Assembly (NCBI GenBank): GCA_020247305.1
Contig: JADCJE010000094.1
Span: forward strand, 1-64,000
DNA length: 64,000 nucleotides
Direction: 5' to 3'
Source of the DNA: Phycisphaerales bacterium
GTDB lineage: Bacteria > Planctomycetota > UBA1135 > UBA2386
The position numbers were made by a program, and so were the translations under genes. Below are positions 18,761 to 27,374 of the stretch, piece by piece. A model generated the notes under the pieces. That model made no database searches. It was not told where the DNA came from and saw only the letters and a list, made by a program, of their open reading frames with translations. The stretch's first letter is position 1; each line of letters begins with the position of its first letter.

Positions 18761-21213
18761 GGCGCGCGATTATGCAGCGAACGCACGCGCGCCGCCGCAG
18801 CGCGTCGCTCGGAAAGCGGACCCGACGGGTCGTAGGCGACGCGACCGGGGAACTGGTGTTCCAGCGCAATGGCGGCGATGCCGCGGACGTCGGCTTCGTC
18901 GGCGAGGAGCAGTTCGGCCAGGGCCAACGCGCACGTCGGCTCGCGGCGGCCGGTCAGCGCGACCGCGAGCGCGCGACGGTCGTCGCCGCTGCCATGCGCG
19001 AGCGCGACGAGTTCCGGCGGCATCGGCAGGCCGCCGCGCCAGGCGCCGAGCAGTTCGCGCAGCCGGCCGGCCGGTGCCAGGGCCGCCGCCGCTTCGCGCA
19101 GCACGAACGGATCGGCGAGTTGGCGCAGCGCCTGCAGCGCCGGCGGCGGCAATGGTCCCGACACGAGCGCGGCGACGAAGGCCGCGGCGCAGGCCGACGG
19201 GAAGCGGACCCGCAGGCCGACGGCGTGCGCATCGTCGCCGGCGGCGACCTCGACGAGGCGCGCCGGCGGCGGCAGCGCGGCGAGGTCTTCGAGCGCACCC
19301 ACCTCGTCGCCCGCCGCCGGCAGCCACGCCAGCACGGCCGGCGCGACGCGGCGCCAGCACGGGTCGAGCGCGGCCGCCGCGCGGGCGGCCGCCATCGGCG
19401 TCGCGAACGCCACGCCGTCGCGCCCCGAAGCCGCCAGCGCCACCTGCAGCTCGGCGCACGGCGCGCCGATCGGCAGGAAACGCGCGGCGAGCGCGCTGGC
19501 TTCGGCGCGTCCGTCGGCGTCGTCGGGCAGGCCAGCAAGGCGCCGTCGGGCCGCGGCCAGCGCCGCCTGCTGCGCGGTCCACGCGGCGAACAGGCTGTCG
19601 GCGCGCGGCGTCGCCGGCGGACGCGCCACGGCGACCGCCGCCAACATGCCGCCGGCCGTCGACGGCGCCGCTGCGAGCGCGCGCGGCAGCGCGCCGGCGT
19701 CGACCACGCCGAGGCAGGCAGCATCGAGGTCGGCGGCGTCGCCAAGGTGTGCGGCGTGCGCGAGCCAGCGTGCTTCGGCCGACCAATCGCGCCAGTCGGC
19801 CACTTCCCGCCACGGCCACGCGGTCGCGGCGCCGACCAGCACGGCGTCGTCGCCGACGGCGACGATCGCGAGCCACGGGAACACCGCCGCCGCCGCGGCG
19901 CACAGTTGCGCCGCCGCGGCCACGTCGTCGAGGTCGCCGGCGATCGGTTGCAACACGAGGCCGCCGGCGGCGACGCGGGCCAGTTCGCGCTGCACGTCGA
20001 TGTGCAGATGGGCCGCGCCCGGCGTCGGCAACACGCCGACGACGATCGCCTGCCGGGATCCGGCCGGCAGCGCGCCCAGCGCGGCGGCGACGCCGAGCGC
20101 GCGGCCCGCCGGCAAGTCGCTGGCGAGCGGCGCCACCGGGCCATCGCCGGCGAAGGCGGCGCGTACGAGGGCGGCGTGCGGCCGGTCGTCGACGACGTCG
20201 ACGACGCGGTCGCCGCCGGCCGCGCAGGCCTGCGCCTGCCGGCCGCTGCCGCCGAGCACCAGCACGCGATCGCCGGCGCGGGTCGCCGCGCGGACGATCG
20301 TCGCGGCCACGCTGTGTGTGGCCCGCTCGGGCCCGACCGCTTCGCGCACGGCGGCGCCGACACGCCACTGCCGCTCGTGGCGCGAGCGCACGAACACGGC
20401 GGCGTCGGGGCCAACTGCGGCGAGCACGCGCTCGCCGGGCAGCGCCGGCGCCAGCGGACGGCCAGCCTGCGCAACAGCCAGCGCGCAGGCGAGCGCCAGC
20501 ACGCCCGGCAACGGCCGCCCGGCGGCGGCAGTCGCAGTCGCACTCGCGAACGCGGCACTGGCGAATGCGGCGACCAGGACGCCAAGGCCGTCGAACCACG
20601 GCCCAAGCCACGCCGCACCGGCGACCAGCGCGCTGGCCGTGCCAGCAACGACCGCGCCTTGGCGCCATGTCGGCCGCGGACCGGCAGTGCACCCCCGCAC
20701 CCGGGCGCAGGCCGCCGCGGCGAGCAGGGCAGCAACGACGCCGGCGCCGAGCAGCGTTTCCTCGCCAGGATGGCTGGCGTTGGCACACGCCGCCGCCGCG
20801 AGCGCGCCGACGGCGATCGCGGCGTGTGTGCGCGCCGGCGCGGATGCCGGTGCCATGGCCGCCGCCGCTGCGCCGCCGAGCGCCAGCAGCCCGGCAGCGA
20901 TGGCAACCGCCGCGGGCGCACCGGCCAGCGCCTGCCCCAACGCCACCGCGGCGACGCCAGCTGCCAGCAGCGCCGCCGCCCCACCGGAACGTCGCGCGGG
21001 CGGCAGCACCCGGACCAGGCCACCCCCGACCAGCGCCGCCGCCGCGCCCGCGGCCCAGGCCAGGCCAGGCGCAATCGGCGCGACCGCTGCCGCCCGTGCC
21101 AGGTTCGCCGCGCCCACGGCCAGGACGCCGCCCGCCAACGCCGCGCCCAAGCCAACCTCCAAACCGTCGGCGCGCCGCTGGGGTTCGTCCGCCTGTTCGG
21201 CGCGCGGGGCCAA
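18757..21213 (-). CDS. Membrane protein with spermidine-synthase-like domain
   Basis: About 818 residues, extremely Ala-rich. The first ~270 residues contain about eight hydrophobic helices (for example GAALAGGVLAVGAANLARA and GVLALACALAVAQAG). A Rossmann region follows, resembling the SAM/decarboxy-SAM site of spermidine synthases but degenerate (RVLVLGGSGRQAQACAAGGD, then VVDVVDDRPHAALVRAAF and LARVAAGGLVLQPIAGDL). The C-terminal ~350 residues are helical and resemble no family I know. Such fusions occur in many bacteria as 'fused MFS/spermidine synthase' proteins of unknown substrate. The start is uncertain: a TTG at 21213, twelve bp past the EIIA stop, gives the full first helix; a GTG at 21117 is possible. 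It overlaps lpxD by 4 bp (ATGA), indicating one operon. Confidence 0.6.
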   Translation of the reverse strand: MAPRAEQADEPQRRADGLEVGLGAALAGGVLAVGAANLARAAAVAPIAPGLAWAAGAAAALVGGGLVRVLPPARRSGGAAALLAAGVAAVALGQALAGAPAAVAIAAGLLALGGAAAAAMAPASAPARTHAAIAVGALAAAACANASHPGEETLLGAGVVAALLAAAACARVRGCTAGPRPTWRQGAVVAGTASALVAGAAWLGPWFDGLGVLVAAFASAAFASATATAAAGRPLPGVLALACALAVAQAGRPLAPALPGERVLAAVGPDAAVFVRSRHERQWRVGAAVREAVGPERATHSVAATIVRAATRAGDRVLVLGGSGRQAQACAAGGDRVVDVVDDRPHAALVRAAFAGDGPVAPLASDLPAGRALGVAAALGALPAGSRQAIVVGVLPTPGAAHLHIDVQRELARVAAGGLVLQPIAGDLDDVAAAAQLCAAAAAVFPWLAIVAVGDDAVLVGAATAWPWREVADWRDWSAEARWLAHAAHLGDAADLDAACLGVVDAGALPRALAAAPSTAGGMLAAVAVARPPATPRADSLFAAWTAQQAALAAARRRLAGLPDDADGRAEASALAARFLPIGAPCAELQVALAASGRDGVAFATPMAAARAAAALDPCWRRVAPAVLAWLPAAGDEVGALEDLAALPPPARLVEVAAGDDAHAVGLRVRFPSACAAAFVAALVSGPLPPPALQALRQLADPFVLREAAAALAPAGRLRELLGAWRGGLPMPPELVALAHGSGDDRRALAVALTGRREPTCALALAELLLADEADVRGIAAIALEHQFPGRVAYDPSGPLSERRAAAARVRSLHNRAP

Positions 21214-21224
21214 GGCGACCGCCG

Positions 21225-21686
21225 TCAGGCCTGCAATTCGGCCAGCGCCCGCACGGCCTCGGCCGGGCTGGCACAGCGCACCAGCCGTTCGCGCACGTCG
21301 GCGCGCGACAACAAGCGCGCGATCTCGGCCAGGGTCTTGATGTGCTGCAGCTTCTTGCTCCGCGGGATCACCAAGCCGACGACGATGCGTGCGGGTTGGC
21401 CGTCGAGGGTCTGGAACGGCACGCCAAGCGGGCTCAGCCCCAGGATCGGGATGAGCTCGTCGATGCCATCGACCGCCGCGTGCGGGATGGCGATGCCGTG
21501 CTCCATGCCGGTGGTCATGCTCTGCTCCCGCAGCACGAGCGCCTGCTCGACGGCGGTAGCGAAGGCGGCGGGATAGCGCCCCGCCCGCACCGGCACGCGG
21601 GCCAGGACGCGCAACGCCTCCCACTTGTCCGCGGCTTGCAGCGGCACTTCCACCAGTTCGGGCGTGATCAGGTCGGCGAGCTTCAT
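21225..21686 (-). CDS. PTS EIIA (fructose/PtsN-type) domain protein
   Basis: 153 residues, a stand-alone EIIA type-2 domain. The phosphorylated His is H69 in MEHGIAIPHAAVDG, matching the PTS EIIA type-2 signature. The N-terminus MKLADLITPELVEVPL and the C-terminal LLSRADVRERLVRCAS fit PtsN/FruA-A length. No EIIB or EIIC permease, HPr or EI gene is adjacent, so it more likely acts as a phosphorelay regulator (as PtsN does) than in sugar uptake. The ATG at 21686 is chosen because family similarity begins there; an in-frame extension upstream is Arg-rich and unconvincing. It leads a minus-strand operon with the membrane protein and lpxD, suggesting a link to envelope regulation. Confidence 0.85.
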   Translation of the reverse strand: MKLADLITPELVEVPLQAADKWEALRVLARVPVRAGRYPAAFATAVEQALVLREQSMTTGMEHGIAIPHAAVDGIDELIPILGLSPLGVPFQTLDGQPARIVVGLVIPRSKKLQHIKTLAEIARLLSRADVRERLVRCASPAEAVRALAELQA

Positions 21687-21886
21687 GCCGTGGCGCCGGC
21701 GCCTGCGCCGACGTGGTTTTGTCGCGGTGATGCAACCGACGCTCGCCAACGCGCGCAAACGGAAAGTCGGAAACACCCACTCCGCGCTTCCTTGCGTCGG
21801 CGGACGGAAATAAAAACGCGGCCACGCCGGTCCCATGCCGGTCACGCACCTCCCCGCGCGGGAGCGAGCTCCGACGAACCCCTCCG

Positions 21887-24307
21887 ATGGCCCGAATCGC
21901 TTCCGCCCGAGTTCCCTGCGCCCCGACGTCACGCCGACCGGCCACCGCGATCGCGGACCTGCTGCGGCGGGCCTGCCTCGGCGCCGCCTTGAGCGCCCTG
22001 CTCGGTTTCGCCACCGCGCAAGGCGACCCGCCGACGGCCACTGGCGGCGCCGGCGCGCAGGGCCAGAATCAGCAGGGCCAAAGCCCGCAGGGGCCGGCCC
22101 CGCGCTTGGTGGTCGACACTGCGACCGACACGATCGCCTTCTCGATGAACGAGGCGAACGGCATGGAGCTGACGGAGTTCATCGCGTGGGCGAAGGAGGT
22201 GACCGGCAAGCGCTTCGTGTACTCCGCCGGCGACCTGGCGACCGCCGCACAGGGCCAGGGCAGCAACACGATCAGCTTCCTCGGCACGTTCCGCATCAAG
22301 CGCAGCCGCTTCCAGGAGGACTTCTTCTCCTTCTTCCAGACGATGCTCTACATCAAGAGCCTCGCGCTGGTGCCGCGCGGCGAGGGCGACCTCGAATTGC
22401 TGGAGATCGTCAGCATGAGCGGCGCCCGCGGTCGCGAAGTCACCGCCGGCGCGCGCTACGTGCCGCTCGAGGACATCGCCACGTATCGCTATCAGGCGGG
22501 TGTGCCGATCCTGACGACGTACCAGCTCAAGCACATCAACGCCCAGGTCGTCACGACGGCGCTGCGGCCGTTCTACGCGGCCGCGGGTTCGCCCCAGGGC
22601 GGCGGCTCGCTGAACGTCAACCCGATCGGCAACAGCTCGGCAATGCTCATGCAGGGCTACGGCCCGCAGGTCTACGCGCTGGTCGAGATCCTCAAGCTCG
22701 TCGACGTGCCGACCGAGCAGCCGAACATCGTCGTGCAGGTGATCCCGCTCGAGTTCCAGGCCCCTGAGGAACTCGAACCGATCCTGACCGAGGTCCTGGA
22801 GAGCCGCCAGCGCATCCGCCAGCAGGTGCTGCAGGAGCAGGGCGCGGGCCAACCCGGCGCCGTGGCCGGCGGCTCGGGGCAGAGCCAGCTCAAGGTCGTC
22901 GTCCACAGTTCGCAGAAGGCGGTCGTGCTGAGCGGCACGGCCGAGCAGGTGCGCGACGCCCAGGAACTGATCGCGCGGCTCGACGTGCCGAGCATGCCGG
23001 TCGACGGCGCGGCCAGCGTGATCCAACTGAAGAACGTGCTCGCCGAGGACCTCGCCGACACGCTGCGCAACTTCCTGCAGGAGGACAACCAGGCCGAGCA
23101 GCAGGCACAGTCGCCGGCCGGCGCCGGCGCCGCCGCGCAGCGCCGCACGCGCCGCACGGTCATCCGCCCGCACACGGAGAGCAACTCGCTGCTGGTGTCG
23201 GCGGCCGGCACCAAGTGGACGCAGATCCAGGAGCTGATCGCGAAGATCGACCAGCGGCAGCGGCAGGTGCTGATCGAGGCGGCGATCGTCGAGCTGACGA
23301 CCGGCGACCTCGATCGCCTGGGCGTCGAACTCGGCCTGTTCGACCTCAAGCAGAACGGCGACTTCACCCGCGGCTTCGGCTACACGAGCTACGGCCAGTC
23401 GCAGTTCGAGGACACGGACGACGACGGCATCCCGGACACGCGCCTGCCGGACTTCGACAACCCGCTCCAGGGCGTCACGGGCGGCATCATCAGCGGCGGC
23501 GACTTCGCCGTGCCGATGCTGGTGAACGCGCTGTCGACCGACGACCGCGCCAACATCCTGTCGCTGCCCAGCGTGCTCGTGAACAACAACGAGTCCGCGA
23601 CGGTCAAGACCGGCGAGGAACGCCCGACCCAGCAGCAGAACCAGGGCACGGCGACGACGCAGACCGGCGTCGGCCAGCCGCGCAACGCCGGCATCACGCT
23701 GGAGATCTCGCCGACGATCTCGCCGAACAACTACCTGCGACTGAACATCAACCTCGAGGTGTCGCGCTTCGTCGGCGCCTTCGATCCCAACTCGGTGACC
23801 GGCGGCGGCGTCGCGCTGCGCCGCCAGATCAAGACGCAGGTGACCATGCCGAGCGACAGCACGATGGTCATCGGCGGCGTCATCGAGGACCAGGAGTCGG
23901 AGCAGAGCGGCGGCATCCCGCTGCTGAAGGACATCCCGATCCTCGGCTACCTGTTCAGCAAGACCGAGAGCACGAAGAACAAGACCAACCTCTACTTCTT
24001 CGTGACGCCGACGATCCTCGACGAACCCGACTTCCAGGACCTCTACAAGCTGAGCCTCGATCGCAAGCTGGAGGCCGAGGAGTACATCGGCGAGCGCCGG
24101 CTGCGCGTGATCGACCGCAAGTGGAAGGCCGACCCGTTCGCCGAGTCGCGCCGTCTGGAGGACACCGGCTCCACCATCGAGGACCTCGACGCGCAGGGCG
24201 AGAACGAGACCCCGACGTACCGCCGCACCCGGCCGCAGGCGACGGCGCCGAGCGCCCCCACCGCGCCGACGACGCCGGTTCAGCCGGACGGAGCGCGCGG
24301 GCGATGA
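21887..24307 (+). CDS. gspD: Type II secretion system secretin GspD
   Basis: 806 residues. This is the outer-membrane channel of the type II secretion (or type IV pilus-like) system. A signal sequence lies within residues 1-45 (LGAALSALLGFATAQ), followed by a Gln/Gly/Pro-rich linker. Several N-domains follow (about 65-450), with strands such as LVVDTATDTIAFSMN, VVTTALRPFYAA and VIQLKNVLAEDLADTL. The secretin beta-barrel core (about 455-720) includes RQVLIEAAIVELTTGDLDRL, DDRANILSLPSVLVNNN and the signature MVIGGVIEDQESEQSGGIPLL plus KDIPILGYLF. A long charged C-terminal tail follows. Its TGA overlaps the gspE ATG by 4 bp. About 200 bp of divergent intergenic DNA separates it from the EIIA gene and holds a locally AT-rich run (AAATAAAAA, near 21810). 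Confidence 0.93.
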   Translation: MARIASARVPCAPTSRRPATAIADLLRRACLGAALSALLGFATAQGDPPTATGGAGAQGQNQQGQSPQGPAPRLVVDTATDTIAFSMNEANGMELTEFIAWAKEVTGKRFVYSAGDLATAAQGQGSNTISFLGTFRIKRSRFQEDFFSFFQTMLYIKSLALVPRGEGDLELLEIVSMSGARGREVTAGARYVPLEDIATYRYQAGVPILTTYQLKHINAQVVTTALRPFYAAAGSPQGGGSLNVNPIGNSSAMLMQGYGPQVYALVEILKLVDVPTEQPNIVVQVIPLEFQAPEELEPILTEVLESRQRIRQQVLQEQGAGQPGAVAGGSGQSQLKVVVHSSQKAVVLSGTAEQVRDAQELIARLDVPSMPVDGAASVIQLKNVLAEDLADTLRNFLQEDNQAEQQAQSPAGAGAAAQRRTRRTVIRPHTESNSLLVSAAGTKWTQIQELIAKIDQRQRQVLIEAAIVELTTGDLDRLGVELGLFDLKQNGDFTRGFGYTSYGQSQFEDTDDDGIPDTRLPDFDNPLQGVTGGIISGGDFAVPMLVNALSTDDRANILSLPSVLVNNNESATVKTGEERPTQQQNQGTATTQTGVGQPRNAGITLEISPTISPNNYLRLNINLEVSRFVGAFDPNSVTGGGVALRRQIKTQVTMPSDSTMVIGGVIEDQESEQSGGIPLLKDIPILGYLFSKTESTKNKTNLYFFVTPTILDEPDFQDLYKLSLDRKLEAEEYIGERRLRVIDRKWKADPFAESRRLEDTGSTIEDLDAQGENETPTYRRTRPQATAPSAPTAPTTPVQPDGARGR

Positions 24308-26043
24308 GCACGACCGGAGCGACGCCGCCGGCGGCGCGGCAGGACCGCGTGCGCGAAGGCCTGCTGCGCAAGGCTGGCCTGACCGCCGCGCAGATCGAGG
24401 ACGTGGTCAAGGCCGAGCGCGAGACCGGCCAGCAGCTCGACCAGATCCTGGTCGGCAAGAACCTGCTGCCGGAGGGCAAGTGCATGGCCTTCTTCGCCGA
24501 CCTGCTCGGCCTGGAGTTCAAGGCCAGCCTCGACGGCGTCAACGTGCCCCCCGCGTTCATCCATAACATCCCGGTGCAGTTCGCGCGCACGCACGGCCTC
24601 GTCGCGATCGAGGACACCGGCGACCTGCTGCGCGTCGCCACGCACAAGCCGCTCGACGTCCAGCCGATGGACGACCTGGCGACGCTGCTGAGCCGCGAGG
24701 TCGAGGCCGTGCTGAGCACGCGCGGCGAGGTCGCGAACCTGATCAACCGCGCCTACCGCCACAAGGCGGACGGCGTCGACGAAGCGCTGCAGGACGTCAA
24801 GGACACGGACATCGTGTCCATCGCCGAGAACATCCAGGAGTCGGAGGACCTGCTCGACGCCAACAAGGCGCCGGTCATCAAGCTGGTCAACATGCTCCTG
24901 TTCCAGGCGCTCAAGCTGCGGGCGTCCGACATCCACCTGCAGCCGTACGCCGACCGCTTCCAGGTGCGCATGCGCATCGACGGCGTGCTGTACGACATGG
25001 AGTCGGTCCCCAAGCGCGCGCAGGAGGCGATCATCTCGCGCGTCAAGGTCATGGGGAAGATGGACATCGCCGAGCGACGCCTGCCGCAGGACGGCCGCGC
25101 CTCGATCCGCGTCGGCGACGGCGACGTCGACGTGCGCATCAGCACGGTGCCGGTCGCGGGCGGCGAGCGCGTCGTCTTCCGCATCCTCGACAAGACGACC
25201 AAGATCTACTCGCTCGACCAGATCGGCCTGGAACAGGAAGCCGAGCGCACGATCCGCCGCTACATCAACTACAGCCACGGCGTCATCTTCGTCACCGGCC
25301 CCACCGGCTCCGGCAAGACGACGACGCTCTACGCCTGCCTCGACGCCATCAACGCGCCGGACCTCAACATCCTGACCATCGAGGACCCGGTCGAGTACAA
25401 CCTCGACGGCATCAGCCAGGTGCAGGTCAACGTCAAGAAGGGCCTGACCTTCGCCAGCGGCCTGCGCAGCTTCCTGCGCCAGGACCCGGACGTGATGATG
25501 GTCGGCGAGGTGCGCGACAACGAGACCGCCGACATCGCCATCCGCGCGGCGCTGACCGGCCACCTCGTGTTCTCGACGGTCCACACCAACGACTCGGCGT
25601 CGACGGTCACGCGCCTGATCGACATCGGCGTCGAGCCCTACCTGGTGTCGTCGTCGCTGCTGCTCGTCATCGCCCAGCGCCTGCTGCGCACGGTGTGCCT
25701 GAACTGCCGCGAGCCGGTCACGCCGACGCAGGAGATGCTCTACCACCTGGAGGACCTCAAGCTGTCGCCCGACCAGTTCGCCGGCGGCAAGCTGTTCGTC
25801 GGCAAGGGTTGCGACGAGTGCTTCCGCTCGGGCTACTCGGGCCGCACGGCGATCTACGAGGTCATGCCGATCGACTCGCACATCCAGGAGCAGATCGTCA
25901 ACAAGGCGACCGCCAGCCACATCAAGCGCGGCGCGCTCGAGCGCGGGCTCAAGACCCTGCGCATGTCCGGCGTGCAGAAGCTGCTCAACGGCCTGACGAC
26001 GCCGGACGAGGTGCTGCGCGTGACCCAACTCGACGTGACGTGA
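24304..26043 (+). CDS. gspE: Type II secretion system ATPase GspE
   Basis: 579 residues. This hexameric cytoplasmic ATPase powers pseudopilus assembly. The N-terminal MshEN/T2SSE-N domain runs from about residue 15 to 150 (LLRKAGLTAAQIEDVVKAER). The catalytic domain shows KLRASDIHLQPYADRFQVRMR, Walker A GPTGSGKT (332-339), the Asp box LTIEDPVEYNLDGISQVQVN, Walker B DPDVMMVGEVRDNETA and the His box TGHLVFSTVHTNDSA. A zinc site is formed by C465, C468, C503 and C506. The ATG at 24304 sits in an ATGA overlap with gspD, so translation is coupled. gspF follows 16 bp later. No pseudopilin gene (gspG-K) is adjacent. Confidence 0.96.
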   Translation: MSTTGATPPAARQDRVREGLLRKAGLTAAQIEDVVKAERETGQQLDQILVGKNLLPEGKCMAFFADLLGLEFKASLDGVNVPPAFIHNIPVQFARTHGLVAIEDTGDLLRVATHKPLDVQPMDDLATLLSREVEAVLSTRGEVANLINRAYRHKADGVDEALQDVKDTDIVSIAENIQESEDLLDANKAPVIKLVNMLLFQALKLRASDIHLQPYADRFQVRMRIDGVLYDMESVPKRAQEAIISRVKVMGKMDIAERRLPQDGRASIRVGDGDVDVRISTVPVAGGERVVFRILDKTTKIYSLDQIGLEQEAERTIRRYINYSHGVIFVTGPTGSGKTTTLYACLDAINAPDLNILTIEDPVEYNLDGISQVQVNVKKGLTFASGLRSFLRQDPDVMMVGEVRDNETADIAIRAALTGHLVFSTVHTNDSASTVTRLIDIGVEPYLVSSSLLLVIAQRLLRTVCLNCREPVTPTQEMLYHLEDLKLSPDQFAGGKLFVGKGCDECFRSGYSGRTAIYEVMPIDSHIQEQIVNKATASHIKRGALERGLKTLRMSGVQKLLNGLTTPDEVLRVTQLDVT

Positions 26044-26059
26044 GGCGACAGGTCCGACC

Positions 26060-27289
26060 GTGCCTATCTTCGAATACAAGGCGATCGACGGCGCCAACAA
26101 GGTCAAGAAGGGCATCATCGATGCCGACACGCCGCGCGACGCCCGCCTGAAGCTCAAGAAGGAGCGCCTGTTCGTCACCGACATCACAGAGTCGGGCGGC
26201 AAGCGCAAGGCGGCGATCCGCATCCGCGGCGTCACGGGCGTCGACGCGCCCAACAAACAGCGCAACGAGCAGGTCGCGGCGGTCACGCGCCAGATGGCCT
26301 CGCTGCTGCAGGCCGGCATCCCCCTGGCCGAGGCGCTGCGCATGATCATCGAGCAGGCGCCCGACAAGAAGATCGAGTCGGCCTTCCGCGACATCCGCGA
26401 GAAGGTCACGCAGGGCATGCCGCTCGGCGACGCGGTGCTGCAGCACCCGGGCTACTTCACCGACCTCTACTCCAACATGGTGAAGGCGGGCGAGTCCTCC
26501 GGCGCGCTCGACAAGGTGCTGGTGCGCCTCGCCGGCTTCCTGCAGGCCCAGACGCGGCTCAAGAACAAGGTCGGCGCCGCGTTGATCTACCCGATGGTGA
26601 TGGCGGGCGTCGGCGTGCTGGTCGTGGCCATCCTGATGACGATGGTCGTGCCGAAGGTCACGCAGCTGCTGAAGGGCCGCGGCGAGGAACTGCCGCTGCC
26701 CACCCACCTGCTGATCACGGTGTCCGACTTCCTCGTCGCCTACTGGCTGCTGGTGATGGTCGGCCTGATCGGCCTCGCGCTGGCGTTCCAGCTGTTCGTC
26801 AACAGCGACAAGGGACGGCTGGCCTTCGACCGCTTCAAGCTGAACCTGCCGGTGTTCGGCGACCTGATGCGCAAGCAGGCGATGGCCCGCTTCTCGATCA
26901 CGCTGTCGACGCTGCTGCGCTCCGGCGTGCCGGCGCTGCAGGCGCTGCAGGTCACCAAGGCCGTGCTCGACAACCGCGTGCTGCAGGACGCGCTGATGAA
27001 CGTGCACGACCGCGTGCTCGAAGGCGCCGACCTCGCGACGCCGATGAAGCAGACCGGCGTCTTCCCGCCCACCGTTGCCTACATGGTCGGCGTCGGCGAG
27101 CAGGCCGGCAACCTGGAGGAGATGCTGGAGCGCGTGTCGGCCACGTACGACGAGGAGGTCGACCTGGCGACGCAGAAGCTGACCAGCATGCTGGAGCCGA
27201 TCATCATCGTGGTGCTCGCCGCGATCGTCGGCGGCATCGTGATCGCGATCGTGATGCCGCTGCTGCAGCTGCAGCAGCAGCGCCGCTGA
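26060..27289 (+). CDS. gspF: Type II secretion system inner-membrane platform protein GspF
   Basis: 409 residues. GspF is the polytopic platform protein that couples the GspE ATPase to pseudopilin assembly. The N-terminus MPIFEYKAIDGANKVKKG is the family start. Two cytoplasmic GspF domains are visible (about 65-190, with ASLLQAGIPLAEALRMI, and about 270-390, with FSITLSTLLRSGVPALQALQ). Three transmembrane helices lie near 170-200, 215-245 and 370-400 (last: IIIVVLAAIVGGIVIAIVMP). The start is a GTG at 26060, 16 bp after gspE. The gene is convergent with the CCA-type nucleotidyltransferase gene. Confidence 0.95.
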   Translation: MPIFEYKAIDGANKVKKGIIDADTPRDARLKLKKERLFVTDITESGGKRKAAIRIRGVTGVDAPNKQRNEQVAAVTRQMASLLQAGIPLAEALRMIIEQAPDKKIESAFRDIREKVTQGMPLGDAVLQHPGYFTDLYSNMVKAGESSGALDKVLVRLAGFLQAQTRLKNKVGAALIYPMVMAGVGVLVVAILMTMVVPKVTQLLKGRGEELPLPTHLLITVSDFLVAYWLLVMVGLIGLALAFQLFVNSDKGRLAFDRFKLNLPVFGDLMRKQAMARFSITLSTLLRSGVPALQALQVTKAVLDNRVLQDALMNVHDRVLEGADLATPMKQTGVFPPTVAYMVGVGEQAGNLEEMLERVSATYDEEVDLATQKLTSMLEPIIIVVLAAIVGGIVIAIVMPLLQLQQQRR

Positions 27290-27374
27290 CGGCCCGAGCA
27301 GCGGGGCAAGCGGCAGTCCGATCCCCCACCTGGGCGCCGCCAGGAGCGGCCGCGCACGGCGCCGAGCCGGATCG

